NCBI RefSeq assembly: GCF_013334205.1
Contig: NZ_CP054424.1
Location: 2,252,001 to 2,316,000 of the forward strand
Direction of reading: 5' to 3'
Source: Rhodoferax sp. BAB1
GTDB lineage: Bacteria > Pseudomonadota > Gammaproteobacteria > Burkholderiales > Burkholderiaceae_C
DNA: 64,000 nucleotides
The notes below the pieces were generated by a model. That model made no database searches, was not told where the DNA came from, and saw nothing but the letters and a program-made list of their open reading frames with translations. Of this stretch, positions 1 to 8,711 are shown one piece after another (position 1 is the stretch's first letter; the number at the start of each line of letters is the position of its first letter). The translations under genes were made by a program, and so were the position numbers.

Positions 1-486
1 CTCCTCCACCAGGCGCTTGTGGTGGGCGTAGGCAAAACTCTCGTTGCCGCGCAGCGCATGCAATTCCGTCAGCCAGGGCGCGTTGTCGGCGTGGTAACCG
101 TAGGCCGCGCCGCTGGAGGACACCAGCACATGGGACACGCCCTCGTCCACGCAGGCCTGCAGCACGTTGCGCGTGCCATTCACGTCCACGTCGTATTCGA
201 ATTCGCGGTTCGAATCGCGCCCGGGGGTGACGATGGAGGCCAGGTGCACCACGGTGTCGATGGCATGCTCGCGCAGGGTGGCCCGCAGGGCCGGGTCGCG
301 CACGTCCAGCTGGCGGTAGAGCACGCCGGCCTCGCGCCTTTGCATGGGCACCTCGCGCACGTCCAGGGCCAGCACCACGTCGGTTTCGTCGCGTTGTGCC
401 AGGGCGGCGATCACACCCCGCCCCAGGAAACCGTCGGCTCCCGTGACCAGGATGCGCCGCGCGCGCGGCGTGGCGTTCATGGTCAT
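1..486 (-). CDS. NAD-dependent epimerase/dehydratase (extended SDR), 3' part cut by window edge
   Basis: Reading leftward, the protein starts near M(TM)NATPRARRILVTGADGFLG, a Rossmann TGxxGxxG motif, followed by an acidic residue after the second strand (LALDVREV), an SSSGAAYG strand with the catalytic Ser, and YAHHK matching the YxxxK active site. These are hallmarks of extended short-chain dehydrogenases of the NAD-dependent epimerase family. About 160 residues are visible; the C-terminal substrate-binding half lies beyond position 1. The start at 486 gives an ATGA overlap with the stop of the BASS transporter gene; a second ATG at 480 is possible. It is the last visible gene of the leftward operon SDR-FMO-transporter-epimerase, so it probably acts on the same unknown substrate. 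The substrate cannot be told from sequence. Confidence 0.85.
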   Translation of the reverse strand, partial: MTMNATPRARRILVTGADGFLGRGVIAALAQRDETDVVLALDVREVPMQRREAGVLYRQLDVRDPALRATLREHAIDTVVHLASIVTPGRDSNREFEYDVDVNGTRNVLQACVDEGVSHVLVSSSGAAYGYHADNAPWLTELHALRGNESFAYAHHKRLVEE

Positions 487-1406
487 GCGCGCAACTCCTC
501 CGGGGCAGGTACCGGGGCGCGGCGCCCCCACCAGCTGGCCAGGGCCAGGCCGGCGATGATGTCCCAGAAGCCCCAGACGCCAGCCACCACGGCCATGCCA
601 CCCAGGCCGCCGAAGAAGCTGAAGATCAGCACCAGGCCCAGGCCGGCGTTGCGGATGCCGACCTCGATGCTCACGGCGCGGCGGTCGTAGTCCTGCAAGC
701 CCGTCACGCGCGCGCAGACGTAACCCGTGCCGAAGGCCAGGGCATCGTGCAGGACCACGGCCAGCAGCACCAGGCCCACGTAGTCGAGGAAAAAGCGCCA
801 GTTGCCCGCGATGGCACCGATGATGAAAGCGATCAGCGCCAGGAAGCTCACGATGCGCACGGTCTTTTTCACGCGCTGCGTGAAATTGGGCAGCTGGTGC
901 GCGCACAGCAGGCCCAGCACGAAGGGCAGGCCGATGATGGCCACGATGTGCCCCACCATCTCGACCGGGTCCAGCGCAATGGTCTTGAGCAGGGCCGAGG
1001 CATCCGGATGCAGGCTGCCCCAGAAGGCGAAGTTCAGCGGCATGACCACGATGGCGATGGCGTTGGAGATGGCCGTCATGGACACCGACAGGGCCACGTT
1101 GCCGCGCGCGCGGTGCGTGAGGATGTTGCTCACATTGCCCGGCGGGCAGCAGGCCACCAGGATCATGCCCAGCGCGATGCTGGGGCCCACGCCCAGCAGC
1201 AGGGTGAGCACGTAGGTGACGGCGGGCAGCACGATGAACTGCGCGGCAATGCCCACGGCCATGGCCCAGGGCATCCTGGCCACGCGCTTGAAGTCGTCCA
1301 CCCGGGTGTCCAGCGCAATGCCGAACATCAGGAAACCCAACACGGCGTTGAGCACCATGAGCGAGGCGGGGTTGAAGTTCAGGCGTATTTCGTCGACCGG
1401 CAGCAT
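483..1406 (-). CDS. Bile acid:sodium symporter (BASS) family transporter
   Basis: A 307-residue inner-membrane protein with about nine hydrophobic segments. The segment around residues 80-100 reads LVACCPPGNVSNILTHRARG, the conserved BASS signature with the helix-breaking PG and SN residues that form the cation-binding crossover. The length fits the family (about 300-330). The start is supported by GGGAGA about 8 bases upstream on the minus strand. Family members import organic anions (bile acids, pyruvate, pantothenate-like compounds) with sodium. Neighbours are a flavin monooxygenase upstream and an epimerase overlapping its stop by 4 bases. I infer import of the compound degraded by this operon; the actual substrate is unknown. 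Confidence 0.88.
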   Translation of the reverse strand: MLPVDEIRLNFNPASLMVLNAVLGFLMFGIALDTRVDDFKRVARMPWAMAVGIAAQFIVLPAVTYVLTLLLGVGPSIALGMILVACCPPGNVSNILTHRARGNVALSVSMTAISNAIAIVVMPLNFAFWGSLHPDASALLKTIALDPVEMVGHIVAIIGLPFVLGLLCAHQLPNFTQRVKKTVRIVSFLALIAFIIGAIAGNWRFFLDYVGLVLLAVVLHDALAFGTGYVCARVTGLQDYDRRAVSIEVGIRNAGLGLVLIFSFFGGLGGMAVVAGVWGFWDIIAGLALASWWGRRAPVPAPEELRA

Positions 1407-1431
1407 GTGTGTCTCCCTGTGATCCGTGTGA

Positions 1432-2763
1432 TCAAGCCAGCGCGGCTGCAGCCTGGCGCACGGCGGCGCGGTAGGTGTCCTTGTGGACGTAGTAGGCCAT
1501 ACGTTCGAGCTTGAGGTATTTGTAGCCGCCCGACATGTCGGGCGCGGGCCCGGTCATCGCGGCCTGCAGGGCACGGGCCTGCGGCTTCTGTTCGTCCAGC
1601 GCCTTGAAATAACGCGCCACCAGTTCGGCCTGTTCGTAACGGCCCTGCCAGCCGATGCCGCTGGCCTCGATCATGCCCAGCATCGCCAGGCGCTGGTAAC
1701 GCGGCGCGAAGATGTTGAGGTAGAGCTGCGGGGCCATACCCTGCCAGTTGAGGTGTTCGCGCGCGATGAAGGGGTAGTGCAGGGTGTAGCCGGTGGCGGC
1801 CAGCACCATGTCGTAGTCCTGCTGGGTGCCGTCCTTGAAGTGCACGGTGCGGCCCTCGAAGCGGGCAATGTCGGGCTTGACGTGGATGTCGCCGTGGCCC
1901 AGGTGGTGCAGGATCAGCGAGTTCACCACGGGATGCGACTCGTACATCTTGTACTCGGGCTTGGGAAAGCCGAAGCGCGTGGGGTCGCCCGTGAACCACT
2001 TGAGCACGGTGCTGTCGACCTTCTGCTTGAGCCAGGCCGGCAGCGGCCGCTTGCCGCCCAGGGTGTCGGCCGGTTTGCCGAACACGTATTTGGGCACGAA
2101 GTAATAACCGCGCCGCACCGAGATGTCCACGCTCTGCGCATAGTGCACCGCGTCCACCGCGATATCGCAGCCCGAGTTGCCGGCGCCCACGATGAGCACG
2201 CGCTTGCCCGTGAACTGCCGGGCGTGTTTGTAGGCCGAGGTGTGCAGCAGCTCGCCGTCGAACTGCCCTTCGAAGCGCGGCATGTTCGGCTCGGCCAGCG
2301 TGCCGTTGGCGATGATCACGCCCTTGTACTCGGCGGTCTCGATGCGGCCCTCACCGGCATCGATGCTGACGCGCCACAGCGTATCGGGGCGCTCGCTGAC
2401 CGGCTCGACTTTCAACACACGCACACCGAAGCGGTAGTGGCGACGCAGGTCGAAGTGGTCGGCGAAGTCGCTGAAGTAGCGGCACAGCTCGCGGTGGCCG
2501 GGGTAGTCGGCCGTACCCTCGGGCATGGGGAATTCGGTGAACTCGGTGGTGCGCTTGCTGGAGATCAGGTGCGCCGACTCGTAGACGGTGGAGCGCGGGT
2601 TGTCGATGTTCCACAGGCCGCCCACATCGGAGTAGGCCTCGAAGCCCTGGAAGGGAATGCCGAGCTTTTGCAGGTTGCGTGCGCCCGCCAGGCCGGAGGG
2701 GCCGGCGCCGATGAGCGCGATCATCTGCTGGGTGGGAACGGAGGCGGAGGAAGCAACAGGCAT
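1432..2763 (-). CDS. Flavin-containing monooxygenase (FMO/BVMO-like)
   Basis: A 443-residue cytoplasmic flavoprotein. Near the N-terminus is IALIGAGPSGLAGARNL, the FAD-binding GxGxxG; GGLW follows about 25 residues later as in FMOs. The FMO-type fingerprint FDGELLHTSAYKH precedes KRVLIVGAGNSGCDIA, the NADPH-binding GxGxxG. Near the C-terminal third is VLAATGYTLHYPF, the ATGY motif linking both domains. The order and spacing are those of class B monooxygenases, which insert one oxygen atom into soft nucleophiles (N, S) or ketones. The gene lies 52 bp downstream of the SDR and 25 bp upstream of the transporter gene on the same strand. Oxidation of a ketone or ring made by the SDR is a plausible role but is inference. 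Confidence 0.9.
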   Translation of the reverse strand: MPVASSASVPTQQMIALIGAGPSGLAGARNLQKLGIPFQGFEAYSDVGGLWNIDNPRSTVYESAHLISSKRTTEFTEFPMPEGTADYPGHRELCRYFSDFADHFDLRRHYRFGVRVLKVEPVSERPDTLWRVSIDAGEGRIETAEYKGVIIANGTLAEPNMPRFEGQFDGELLHTSAYKHARQFTGKRVLIVGAGNSGCDIAVDAVHYAQSVDISVRRGYYFVPKYVFGKPADTLGGKRPLPAWLKQKVDSTVLKWFTGDPTRFGFPKPEYKMYESHPVVNSLILHHLGHGDIHVKPDIARFEGRTVHFKDGTQQDYDMVLAATGYTLHYPFIAREHLNWQGMAPQLYLNIFAPRYQRLAMLGMIEASGIGWQGRYEQAELVARYFKALDEQKPQARALQAAMTGPAPDMSGGYKYLKLERMAYYVHKDTYRAAVRQAAAALA

Positions 2764-2815
2764 GGTCGGAGTGTCTCGTGGTCGTTCTGGGAAATCGCTG
2801 GACGCTGCGGCCGGC

Positions 2816-3649
2816 TCAGGGACCGGGCGGCGGATTCAGGCCGGGGATGGCGGTGGCACCGGCCTCCCCCACCCGCGGCTTGCGCGGCTGGCTGCGCAGC
2901 AGGCGGTCATGCCAGCGCGCCGGCAGACAGGACAGCAGGCGCGAGAGCCAGCCGATGCGCCGGGGCAGCACGATGTGCTCGCGCCCGCGCGCCACGCCCG
3001 CAAGCAATGCGTGCGCGGCGTCCTCGGGCGACATCAGCCCCGGCATGGCAAAGCGGTTGCCGGCCGTGAGCGCCGTGCGCAGGTAACCGGGGCTGACCGT
3101 GTGCACGCTCAGGCCACTGCCACGGCATTCGGCGCGCAGGCTTTCCAAATAACGGATCAGGCCGCCCTTGCTGGCGCAGTAAGCGCCGTTGCCCGGCATA
3201 CCGCGCCAGCCCGCGATGCTGGCCACGCCGACCAGGGCACAGCGGTGTTTCGGCTGCGCACGCGCGGCCACCACAAAAGGCTGGAAGGTGGTGGCGGGGC
3301 CCAGCAGGTTGATCTCCAGCATGCGACGCATCACGGCCAGGTCGCCGGCCTCGGCGGTCTCGTAACCACCGGCCACGCCGGCGTTGGCAATCACCAGGTC
3401 CGGCAGGCCGGCGCGCTGTATCCAGTCGGCCGCCAGCGCCTGCATGCCCACGCTGTCGGCCACGTCGGGTGTGTAGATGGCGCAGCGGCCCGGGGCCGAA
3501 GCCGCCAGCGCTTCGAGCACCTCACGGTTCATCCCGACCAGCGCCACCTGCGCACCGGCAGCCAGCAGCTCGCGCGCCAGCGCCTGGCCCAGGCCGCCAC
3601 AGGCACCGGTGATCACGGCATTGCGAAACGGCAGGGAAACGACGGGCAT
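2816..3649 (-). CDS. Short-chain dehydrogenase/reductase (classical SDR)
   Basis: A 277-residue classical SDR. Residues 11-20 contain the coenzyme motif NAVITGACGGLG; IANAGVAGG is the NNAG-type structural motif; VGVASIAGW carries the catalytic Ser and AYCASKGG gives the YxxxK pair. The protein has a C-terminal extension of about 30 residues rich in Pro and Gly after the SDR fold, which is longer than the usual 250 residues. It is the first gene of the leftward operon facing the IclR-type regulator, with a 106-bp divergent gap holding a 16-bp palindrome. It likely oxidises an alcohol or reduces a carbonyl of the operon's substrate; specificity is not visible. Confidence 0.9.
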   Translation of the reverse strand: MPVVSLPFRNAVITGACGGLGQALARELLAAGAQVALVGMNREVLEALAASAPGRCAIYTPDVADSVGMQALAADWIQRAGLPDLVIANAGVAGGYETAEAGDLAVMRRMLEINLLGPATTFQPFVVAARAQPKHRCALVGVASIAGWRGMPGNGAYCASKGGLIRYLESLRAECRGSGLSVHTVSPGYLRTALTAGNRFAMPGLMSPEDAAHALLAGVARGREHIVLPRRIGWLSRLLSCLPARWHDRLLRSQPRKPRVGEAGATAIPGLNPPPGP

Positions 3650-3710
3650 GGAGTCTCTGGTAGCGATGTTCTGGTTTTAAGGCTTGTCTTGGACTGTAAG
3701 AGAGTGCGAG

Positions 3711-3726
3711 AATATTCCGGAATATT
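3711..3726. promoter_or_regulatory. Perfect 16-bp palindrome, likely operator of the IclR-type regulator
   Basis: AATATTCCGGAATATT is a perfect inverted repeat, 30 bp upstream of the IclR-type start codon and 62 bp upstream of the divergent SDR start. IclR-family regulators usually bind short palindromes of this kind in divergent promoters. The binding assignment is inference from position and symmetry. Confidence 0.6.
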
Positions 3727-3755
3727 TTGTTAAATCGTCTCGAAATCAGAGATTA

Positions 3756-4517
3756 ATGACGGAAAAATCAGCCCCCTCCCCCGGCCTGCGCCTCTTCGAC
3801 CTGCTGGAAGTGCTGGTGCGCGAAGGCCGCGCGCTGACCCTGGCCGAGGCCGTGGCCACCAGCGGCTGGCCCAAGCCCACGGTGCACCGCATGCTGGCGC
3901 AGTTGGAGGCCGGTGAACTGCTGCTGCGCGAGCCCGACGGCCGCCGTTACGCGCTGGCACCGCGCCTGCTGCGCCTGTCCGAGGCGGCCCTGGCCGGCAG
4001 CACCCAGCAGGGCGTGCGCCACGCCGTGCTGCGCCAGCTGGTAGCCGACGTGGGCGAGAGCTGCAACTTCACGGCGCTCTCGGGCAGCGAGGTGCTGTAC
4101 CTGGACCGCATCGAGTCGGCCTTCCCCTTGCAGCTCAACCTGCGGCCGGGCACGCGCGTGCCCATCCACTGCTCGGCCAGCGGCAAGCTGCTGCTGGCCC
4201 ACCTGCCAGCCGCGCAGCGCAACGCCCTGCTCGACGGCCTGCCGCTGGAGCGCCATACCGCCACCACGCTGACCACCCGGGAGGCGCTCGATGCCGAGTT
4301 CAAGCGCATCCGCAAGGACGACTATTCGGTGGATGCCGAGGAGTTCGTGGAAGGCCTGGTCTGCGTTGCCGTGCCGGTGCGCGGCCCGGACGGGCAAGGC
4401 GCGCGCTGCGCCGTGGCGCTGCAGGCCCCGGTGGCCCGCATGTCGCTGGCGCAGGCGATCGAGAAGTTGCCGCGTCTGCAGGAGGCCGCCCAGGCCCTGG
4501 CGCGGACCTGGGGCTAA
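3756..4517 (+). CDS. IclR-family transcriptional regulator
   Basis: A 253-residue regulator. Residues 10-75 form the winged helix (GLRLFDLLEVL, then SGWPKPTVHRMLAQLE as recognition helix, then the wing DGRRYALAPRL). Residues 90-250 form the IclR effector domain, with GSEVLYLDRIES, PIHCSASGKLLLAH and a C-terminal DDYSVDAEEFVEGLVCVAVPV segment typical of the ligand pocket. The start at 3756 gives MTEKSAPS; upstream in-frame codons run through the palindrome and are unlikely to be translated. It is divergent from the SDR-FMO-BASS-epimerase operon and convergent with the aldehyde dehydrogenase gene (12-bp gap). I infer control of the leftward operon. Confidence 0.92.
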   Translation: MTEKSAPSPGLRLFDLLEVLVREGRALTLAEAVATSGWPKPTVHRMLAQLEAGELLLREPDGRRYALAPRLLRLSEAALAGSTQQGVRHAVLRQLVADVGESCNFTALSGSEVLYLDRIESAFPLQLNLRPGTRVPIHCSASGKLLLAHLPAAQRNALLDGLPLERHTATTLTTREALDAEFKRIRKDDYSVDAEEFVEGLVCVAVPVRGPDGQGARCAVALQAPVARMSLAQAIEKLPRLQEAAQALARTWG

Positions 4518-4529
4518 ACCTGGGCTAAA

Positions 4530-6023
4530 TCAGAGCGGCCGTCCCTGGCGCGCCAGCAGCCAGGCCGGCGCGTCTTGCAGCGAGACCGGGCGCAGGAAAC
4601 GCAGCAGTGCCGCATCACCGACCGAGGTGCTCTCGGGCCGGGTGCTGCTGGGCCAGGGGCCACCGTGCTGCTGGGCCGCCGTGACGGCCACACCCGTGGG
4701 CACACCGGCAAACAGCACCCGGCCGGCGATGGCCATGGCACCGCGCACGAGCGCCTGCACCTCCGCGCTCTCGGTTTGCGCGCCCCAGACGGTGACGGTC
4801 AGCGAGCCGCCCACGGCCTGCAGCACCTGCAGGGCCTGGGCCACGCTGGCCGCACGCACGATGAGGCTGCCGGGGCCAAAGACTTCTTCACGCAGGGCCA
4901 GCTTGGCGATGAAAGCATCGGCACTCACCTGCGCCAGCACCGGGCGCGGCGGCTGGCCCGCAGCGGCGACCTCGTGCACGACGAAGTCAGCACCCGCCTC
5001 ACCCCAATGGGCCACGCCCGCATCGAAGTTCTTGCGCATGCCCTGGGTGAGCATGGCGTGCGGGTTCTGGCCGGCCAGGGCCAGTCCCAACTGCTGCACG
5101 AAGGCGTCGTTCACAGCTTTCGCATCGGCCGGCCCGGCGTCGAGCAGCACGATGACACCGGGGTTGGTGCAGAACTGACCACAGCCCAGGGTGATGGAGC
5201 CGGCCAGCGTGGTGGCCAGCTCGGCACCCTTGGCCTTCAACTCGGCCGGCAAGGCGATCACGGGGTTGATGGAACCCAGCTCGCCATAGAAGGGAATCGG
5301 GCGCGGGCGCGCCGCCGCTTCGGCCGCCAATGCAGCGCCGCCGCGCGTGGAGCCCGTGAAGGCCGCGGCCGCGATGGCCGGGTGGCGAACCAGCTGCACG
5401 CCCACGTCATTGCTCGCACCCTGCACCAGTCCCACGAGACCGGCCGGCAGACCCTGCGCGGCCAGCACCTGGCGGATCATGGCGTGGGTCTGCAAGGAGA
5501 GTTGCGGGTGGCCCGGGTGCGCCTTGATCACCACGGAACAACCGGCAGCCAGGGCCGAGGCCGTGTCACCGCCCAGCACCGAGAAGGCGAAGGGGAAGTT
5601 GCTCGCCGCGTACATGGCCACGGGGCCCAGCGGGACAACCCAGCGCTGCATGGCGGGATGGCCCGCGGGGGGGACGCCGGCCACGGCGGGATCGTCCGTG
5701 TATTCAAAGGGTACGCCGCGTTCGCTGATGTCGGCAAAACGGCGCAGCTGGAAGGCCGTGCGGTCGAGTTCGCCGTTGAGGCGCACCGGGCCCAGCGCGG
5801 TTTCCTGGTCGGCCAGGGGCACCAGCGATTCGCGCGCGGCTTCCAGGCCGGCGGCCAGGGCACGCAAGAGCGTGGCGCGCTGCGCGCCGCTGCTGGCCTG
5901 CCAGAGCGGGAAGGCCGCGGCGGCGGCCATGCAGGTCGCATCGATGTCAGCCGGGGTCGATGCTGTCAGGGCGCTCAGCACCTCACCCGTACGTGCGTTG
6001 TAGGAAGAGAAAGATGTGCTCAT
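4530..6023 (-). CDS. 2,5-dioxovalerate (alpha-ketoglutarate semialdehyde) dehydrogenase
   Basis: A 497-residue aldehyde dehydrogenase. The catalytic Cys is C285 in GCGQFCTNPG, the general base is E248 in FYGELGSINP, and N142 (SNFPF) and K167 (VIKAHP) complete the active site. The SNFPFAFSVLGGDTASALAAG segment and CGQFCTNPG are characteristic of the NADP-type ketoglutarate semialdehyde dehydrogenases of sugar-acid pathways, not of betaine-type enzymes. It would convert 2-oxoglutarate semialdehyde, made by KdgD, into 2-oxoglutarate. The gene is the distal member of the leftward kdgD-receptor-gudD series. Only 13 bp separate its start codon from a palindromic insertion element, and no good Shine-Dalgarno sequence remains upstream of its ATG, so its expression may have been altered. 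Confidence 0.9.
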   Translation of the reverse strand: MSTSFSSYNARTGEVLSALTASTPADIDATCMAAAAAFPLWQASSGAQRATLLRALAAGLEAARESLVPLADQETALGPVRLNGELDRTAFQLRRFADISERGVPFEYTDDPAVAGVPPAGHPAMQRWVVPLGPVAMYAASNFPFAFSVLGGDTASALAAGCSVVIKAHPGHPQLSLQTHAMIRQVLAAQGLPAGLVGLVQGASNDVGVQLVRHPAIAAAAFTGSTRGGAALAAEAAARPRPIPFYGELGSINPVIALPAELKAKGAELATTLAGSITLGCGQFCTNPGVIVLLDAGPADAKAVNDAFVQQLGLALAGQNPHAMLTQGMRKNFDAGVAHWGEAGADFVVHEVAAAGQPPRPVLAQVSADAFIAKLALREEVFGPGSLIVRAASVAQALQVLQAVGGSLTVTVWGAQTESAEVQALVRGAMAIAGRVLFAGVPTGVAVTAAQQHGGPWPSSTRPESTSVGDAALLRFLRPVSLQDAPAWLLARQGRPL

Positions 6024-6036
6024 AGGTCAACTCATA

Positions 6037-6062
6037 AGGGTCTGTTCGCACTCATTTCTCAA
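6037..6062 (+). repeat. Left 26-bp terminal inverted repeat of the miniature element
   Basis: Exact reverse complement of 6280-6305. It lies 13 bp from the start codon of the aldehyde dehydrogenase gene. Confidence 0.9.
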
Positions 6063-6279
6063 GTGCGAACGGGGTAAAAACGGCGCCAATCTAGGCGCGC
6101 GACGACGCCCAGGCTCTCCGCCTGGGCGAGGAGTGCAACAACGAGTGGCGCCGTTTTCACCCCGTTCCCTTCGGGTTGTGGCCAAAAAAGCCATGCGGGG
6201 TGTTGCGCGGACTTGCCGGGGGATGACCCCGGCGGCGTCCACGCGCCTACCGCATGACTTTTTTGATCCACAACGCATC

Positions 6280-6305
6280 TTGAGAAATGAGTGCGAACAG
6301 ACCCT
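6280..6305 (-). repeat. Right 26-bp terminal inverted repeat of the miniature element
   Basis: Exact reverse complement of 6037-6062. It ends 3 bp short of the gudD stop codon at 6309-6311. Confidence 0.9.
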
Positions 6306-6308
6306 CAA

Positions 6309-7652
6309 TCAGCGCACCATGCAGGGACGCTTGTTGTCGAACTTCCAGCCGGGGATCAGGTACTGCATGGCCGTGGCGTCGTCGCGCGATCCCAGGCCGT
6401 ACTGCAGATAGAGCTGGTGCGCCTTTTCCACCTCGCCCATGTCGAGCTCGACACCCAGGCCCGGTTTCTTCGGCACCTGCACGTGACCACCAACTATCTG
6501 CAGCGGCTCCTTGGTGAGGCGCTGGCCGTCCTGCCAGATCCAGTGCGTGTCGATGGCCGTGACCTTGCCGGGTGCGGCGGCCGCCACATGGGTGAACATG
6601 GCCAGCGAGACGTCGAAATGGTTGTTGGAATGTGAGCCCCAGGTCAGACCCCAGTCACGGCAGGTCTGCGCCACGCGCACCGAGCCGGCCATGGTCCAGA
6701 AATGCGGGTCGGCCAGCGGGATGTCCACGCTCTGCAGCGAGAGCGCGTGCGTGAGCTGGCGCCAGTCGGTGGCCACCATGTTCGTCGCTGTGGGCAGGCC
6801 GGTGGCACGGCGGAACTCGGCCATGACTTCACGGCCTGAAAAGCCGTCTTCGGCACCGCAGGGGTCTTCGGCGTAGGCCACCACACCGCGCATGCGCTGG
6901 CCCAGGCGGATCGCGTCCTTGAGCAGCCAGCCGCCGTTGGGGTCCAGCGTGACGCGGGCCTGCGGGAAACGCTTATGCAGCGCGGTCACGGCGTCGACTT
7001 CTTCGTCGCCGCGCATCACACCGCCCTTGAGCTTGAAGTCGTTGAAGCCGTACTTCTCGCGCGCGGCTTCGGCCAGGCGCACCACGGCCTCGGGTGTCAT
7101 GGCCTCTTCGTGGCGCAGGCGGAACCAGCCATCGGCTGTTTCGGGCTCGCTCGCCGAATCGACATACGGCAGATCGGTCTTCCTGCGGTCACCGACGAAA
7201 AAGAGGTAACCCAGCATCTCCACCGCCTCACGCTGCTGGCCTTCGCCGAGCAGCGCCGCCACGGGCACTTCCAGGTGCTGGCCCAGCAGGTCCAGCAGGG
7301 CCGATTCGACGGCCGTCACGGCATGGATGGTGGTGCGCAGGTCAAAGGTCTGCAGGCCGCGGCCGCCGGCATCACGGTCGGCAAACTTCTGCTGCACCTG
7401 CTGCAGCACACGCTGATGAGCGCCGATGGGCTGGCCCACCACGAGTGCGCGTGCGTCTTCCAGGGTCTGGCGGATCTTCTCGCCACCCGGCACCTCACCC
7501 ACACCGGTGTGGCCAGCGCTGTCGCGCAGGATCAGCAGGTTGCGCGTAAAAAACGGTGCATGCGCACCGCTGAGGTTGAGCAGCATGCCGTCACGGCCCG
7601 CGACGGGGATGACGCGCAGTTCGGTGACGAGGGGAGTCGAGACGTTGGGCAT
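6309..7652 (-). CDS. gudD: Glucarate dehydratase
   Basis: A 447-residue enolase-superfamily enzyme that dehydrates D-glucarate (and L-idarate) to 5-dehydro-4-deoxy-glucarate. Visible hallmarks are [12 protein letters not shown] in the N-terminal capping domain, FKLKGGV (KxK base), VTLDPNGGW (first metal ligand D and N), YAEDPCG (second ligand), TNMVATDW, and [12 protein letters not shown] with the catalytic His characteristic of the GudD subgroup. I place the start at 7652 (MPNVSTP); an in-frame upstream codon at 7712 would run through a terminator hairpin. It follows a Bug receptor gene with an intervening terminator and precedes the palindromic element. It belongs to the uronate/aldarate operon. 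Confidence 0.93.
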   Translation of the reverse strand: MPNVSTPLVTELRVIPVAGRDGMLLNLSGAHAPFFTRNLLILRDSAGHTGVGEVPGGEKIRQTLEDARALVVGQPIGAHQRVLQQVQQKFADRDAGGRGLQTFDLRTTIHAVTAVESALLDLLGQHLEVPVAALLGEGQQREAVEMLGYLFFVGDRRKTDLPYVDSASEPETADGWFRLRHEEAMTPEAVVRLAEAAREKYGFNDFKLKGGVMRGDEEVDAVTALHKRFPQARVTLDPNGGWLLKDAIRLGQRMRGVVAYAEDPCGAEDGFSGREVMAEFRRATGLPTATNMVATDWRQLTHALSLQSVDIPLADPHFWTMAGSVRVAQTCRDWGLTWGSHSNNHFDVSLAMFTHVAAAAPGKVTAIDTHWIWQDGQRLTKEPLQIVGGHVQVPKKPGLGVELDMGEVEKAHQLYLQYGLGSRDDATAMQYLIPGWKFDNKRPCMVR

Positions 7653-7664
7653 GGGCAACAGCGT

Positions 7665-7709
7665 AAAACGAAAAACAACCCGCCCCTGACCATGGTCGTC
7701 AGGAGCGGG
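7665..7709 (-). terminator. Rho-independent terminator after the Bug receptor gene
   Basis: On the minus strand a hairpin with 12-base arms and one mismatch (7698-7709 with 7679-7690, 7-base loop) is followed by the T-rich stretch TTGTTTTTCGTTTT. It lies between the receptor stop (7723) and the gudD start (7652), so it probably attenuates readthrough into gudD and keeps the receptor message more abundant. Confidence 0.7.
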
Positions 7710-7722
7710 CACCGGGCCGGGC

Positions 7723-8676
7723 TCAGTTGGCCGTGATCTTGCGGCTCGAGATCAGGTTCTTCCAGCGGGCGAATTCGGCTGCCTGGAAGGCGGTGAACTG
7801 CGCGGGTGTGTTGGCCACGATCTCGAAACCGAGGTCCAGCAGCTTGGGCTTGACGGCAGGGTCGTTCAGGGCGGCCACGATGGCCGCGTGCAACCTGGCC
7901 TTGAGGTCGGCCGGCAGACCCTTGGGCGCGGCGATGGCCTGCCAGGAGTAGACGTTGGCTTCCTTGATGCCGAGTTCTTCCAGCGTGGGCACGCCGGGCA
8001 GCAGGGGCGAGCGCTGGGCACTGGTGATGGACAGGGCGCGCAGCTTGCCGGCCAAGATCTGCGGCATGGCGGTGTTGATGTTCATGAAGGAGGAATCCAC
8101 CTGCCCGCCCAGCAGATCGGTCATGACCGGGCCTCCGCCACGGTAAGGCACGTGCACACCGCTGGTACCGGTCTGCTGCCAGTACAGCTCGGCCGTCAGG
8201 TGGTCACTGCTGCCGTTACCCGAGGAGGCGAAAGTCATCTTGCCGGGGTTGGCCTTCTGGTAGGCGATCACGTCCGCCATGGTCTTGTGCGGCGAAGCGG
8301 CCGGCACTACCAGCACATTGGGGGCCTGCACGGCGACCGTGATGTAGTCGAAATCGGTGAGCGCGTTGTAGGGCACGCTGGCCAGCAGGTGCGGGGCGAT
8401 CACGAAGGGTCCCAGCGAGGACACGAAAAGCATGTGGCCATCGGGGGCCGCGCGCGTGACGATGCCGGCGCCGATGGTGCCGGTCGCGCCGGCCTTGTTG
8501 TCGACGATGAAGCTGCCGCCCAGTTTCTCCTGCAGCTTGGGTGCCAGGGTGCGGGCGATCAGGTCGGTCGAGCCGCCCGGCGGGAAGGGCACGAGCAGGG
8601 TGACGGGTTTGTCGGGCCAGGCCCAGGCACTGCAGGCCGCGGCTGCAAGGGTCAATGCGGTCAGGAATTTTTTCAT
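7723..8676 (-). CDS. Bug-type (tripartite tricarboxylate transporter) periplasmic solute receptor
   Basis: A 317-residue periplasmic protein with a signal peptide ([19 protein letters not shown]). The mature N-terminus [19 protein letters not shown], then [14 protein letters not shown] and [20 protein letters not shown], are the standard Bug/TctC fingerprints. A strong AAGGAGA ribosome site precedes the ATG. Family members capture carboxylates for TctAB permeases, but no tctA or tctB gene is present in the window, so this is an orphan receptor, as is common in Bordetella and comamonads. Position between kdgD and gudD suggests it binds an aldarate or uronate; ligand identity is inferred only. 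Confidence 0.9.
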   Translation of the reverse strand: MKKFLTALTLAAAACSAWAWPDKPVTLLVPFPPGGSTDLIARTLAPKLQEKLGGSFIVDNKAGATGTIGAGIVTRAAPDGHMLFVSSLGPFVIAPHLLASVPYNALTDFDYITVAVQAPNVLVVPAASPHKTMADVIAYQKANPGKMTFASSGNGSSDHLTAELYWQQTGTSGVHVPYRGGGPVMTDLLGGQVDSSFMNINTAMPQILAGKLRALSITSAQRSPLLPGVPTLEELGIKEANVYSWQAIAAPKGLPADLKARLHAAIVAALNDPAVKPKLLDLGFEIVANTPAQFTAFQAAEFARWKNLISSRKITAN

Positions 8677-8711
8677 GGTTGTCTCCTTCGTGGTGATGGG
8701 TCGGGGGAGGT

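Larger units (their letters stand above)
6037..6305. mobile_element. 269-bp palindromic miniature inverted-repeat element (MITE-like)
   Basis: The ends 6037-6062 and 6280-6305 are perfect 26-bp inverted repeats beginning AGGGTCTGTTCGCACTCA. Inside, 6067-6088 pairs with 6146-6167 (22 bp, one mismatch) around a further 9-bp hairpin (6106-6114/6120-6128). A second arm, 6176-6198, pairs with 6250-6273 with few mismatches, enclosing 6215-6221/6227-6233. The left terminal repeat also contains a small hairpin (6044-6051/6063-6070). The whole element can fold as a cruciform with two side arms. It carries no convincing gene; short open frames in it are products of the palindrome. No clear target duplication is seen at the borders. 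It fills the gap between gudD and the aldehyde dehydrogenase gene, consistent with a non-autonomous transposable element inserted within an operon. Confidence 0.75.

Noticed and set aside
1483..3069. A 528-codon open frame on the plus strand over the FMO and SDR genes
   Set aside because: FAD- and NADPH-binding motifs are on the minus strand; this frame is a shadow.
6016..6411. Short open frames of 70-131 codons around 6016-6411
   Set aside because: They are made by the inverted-repeat element; two opposite frames share near-identical ends because of the palindrome.
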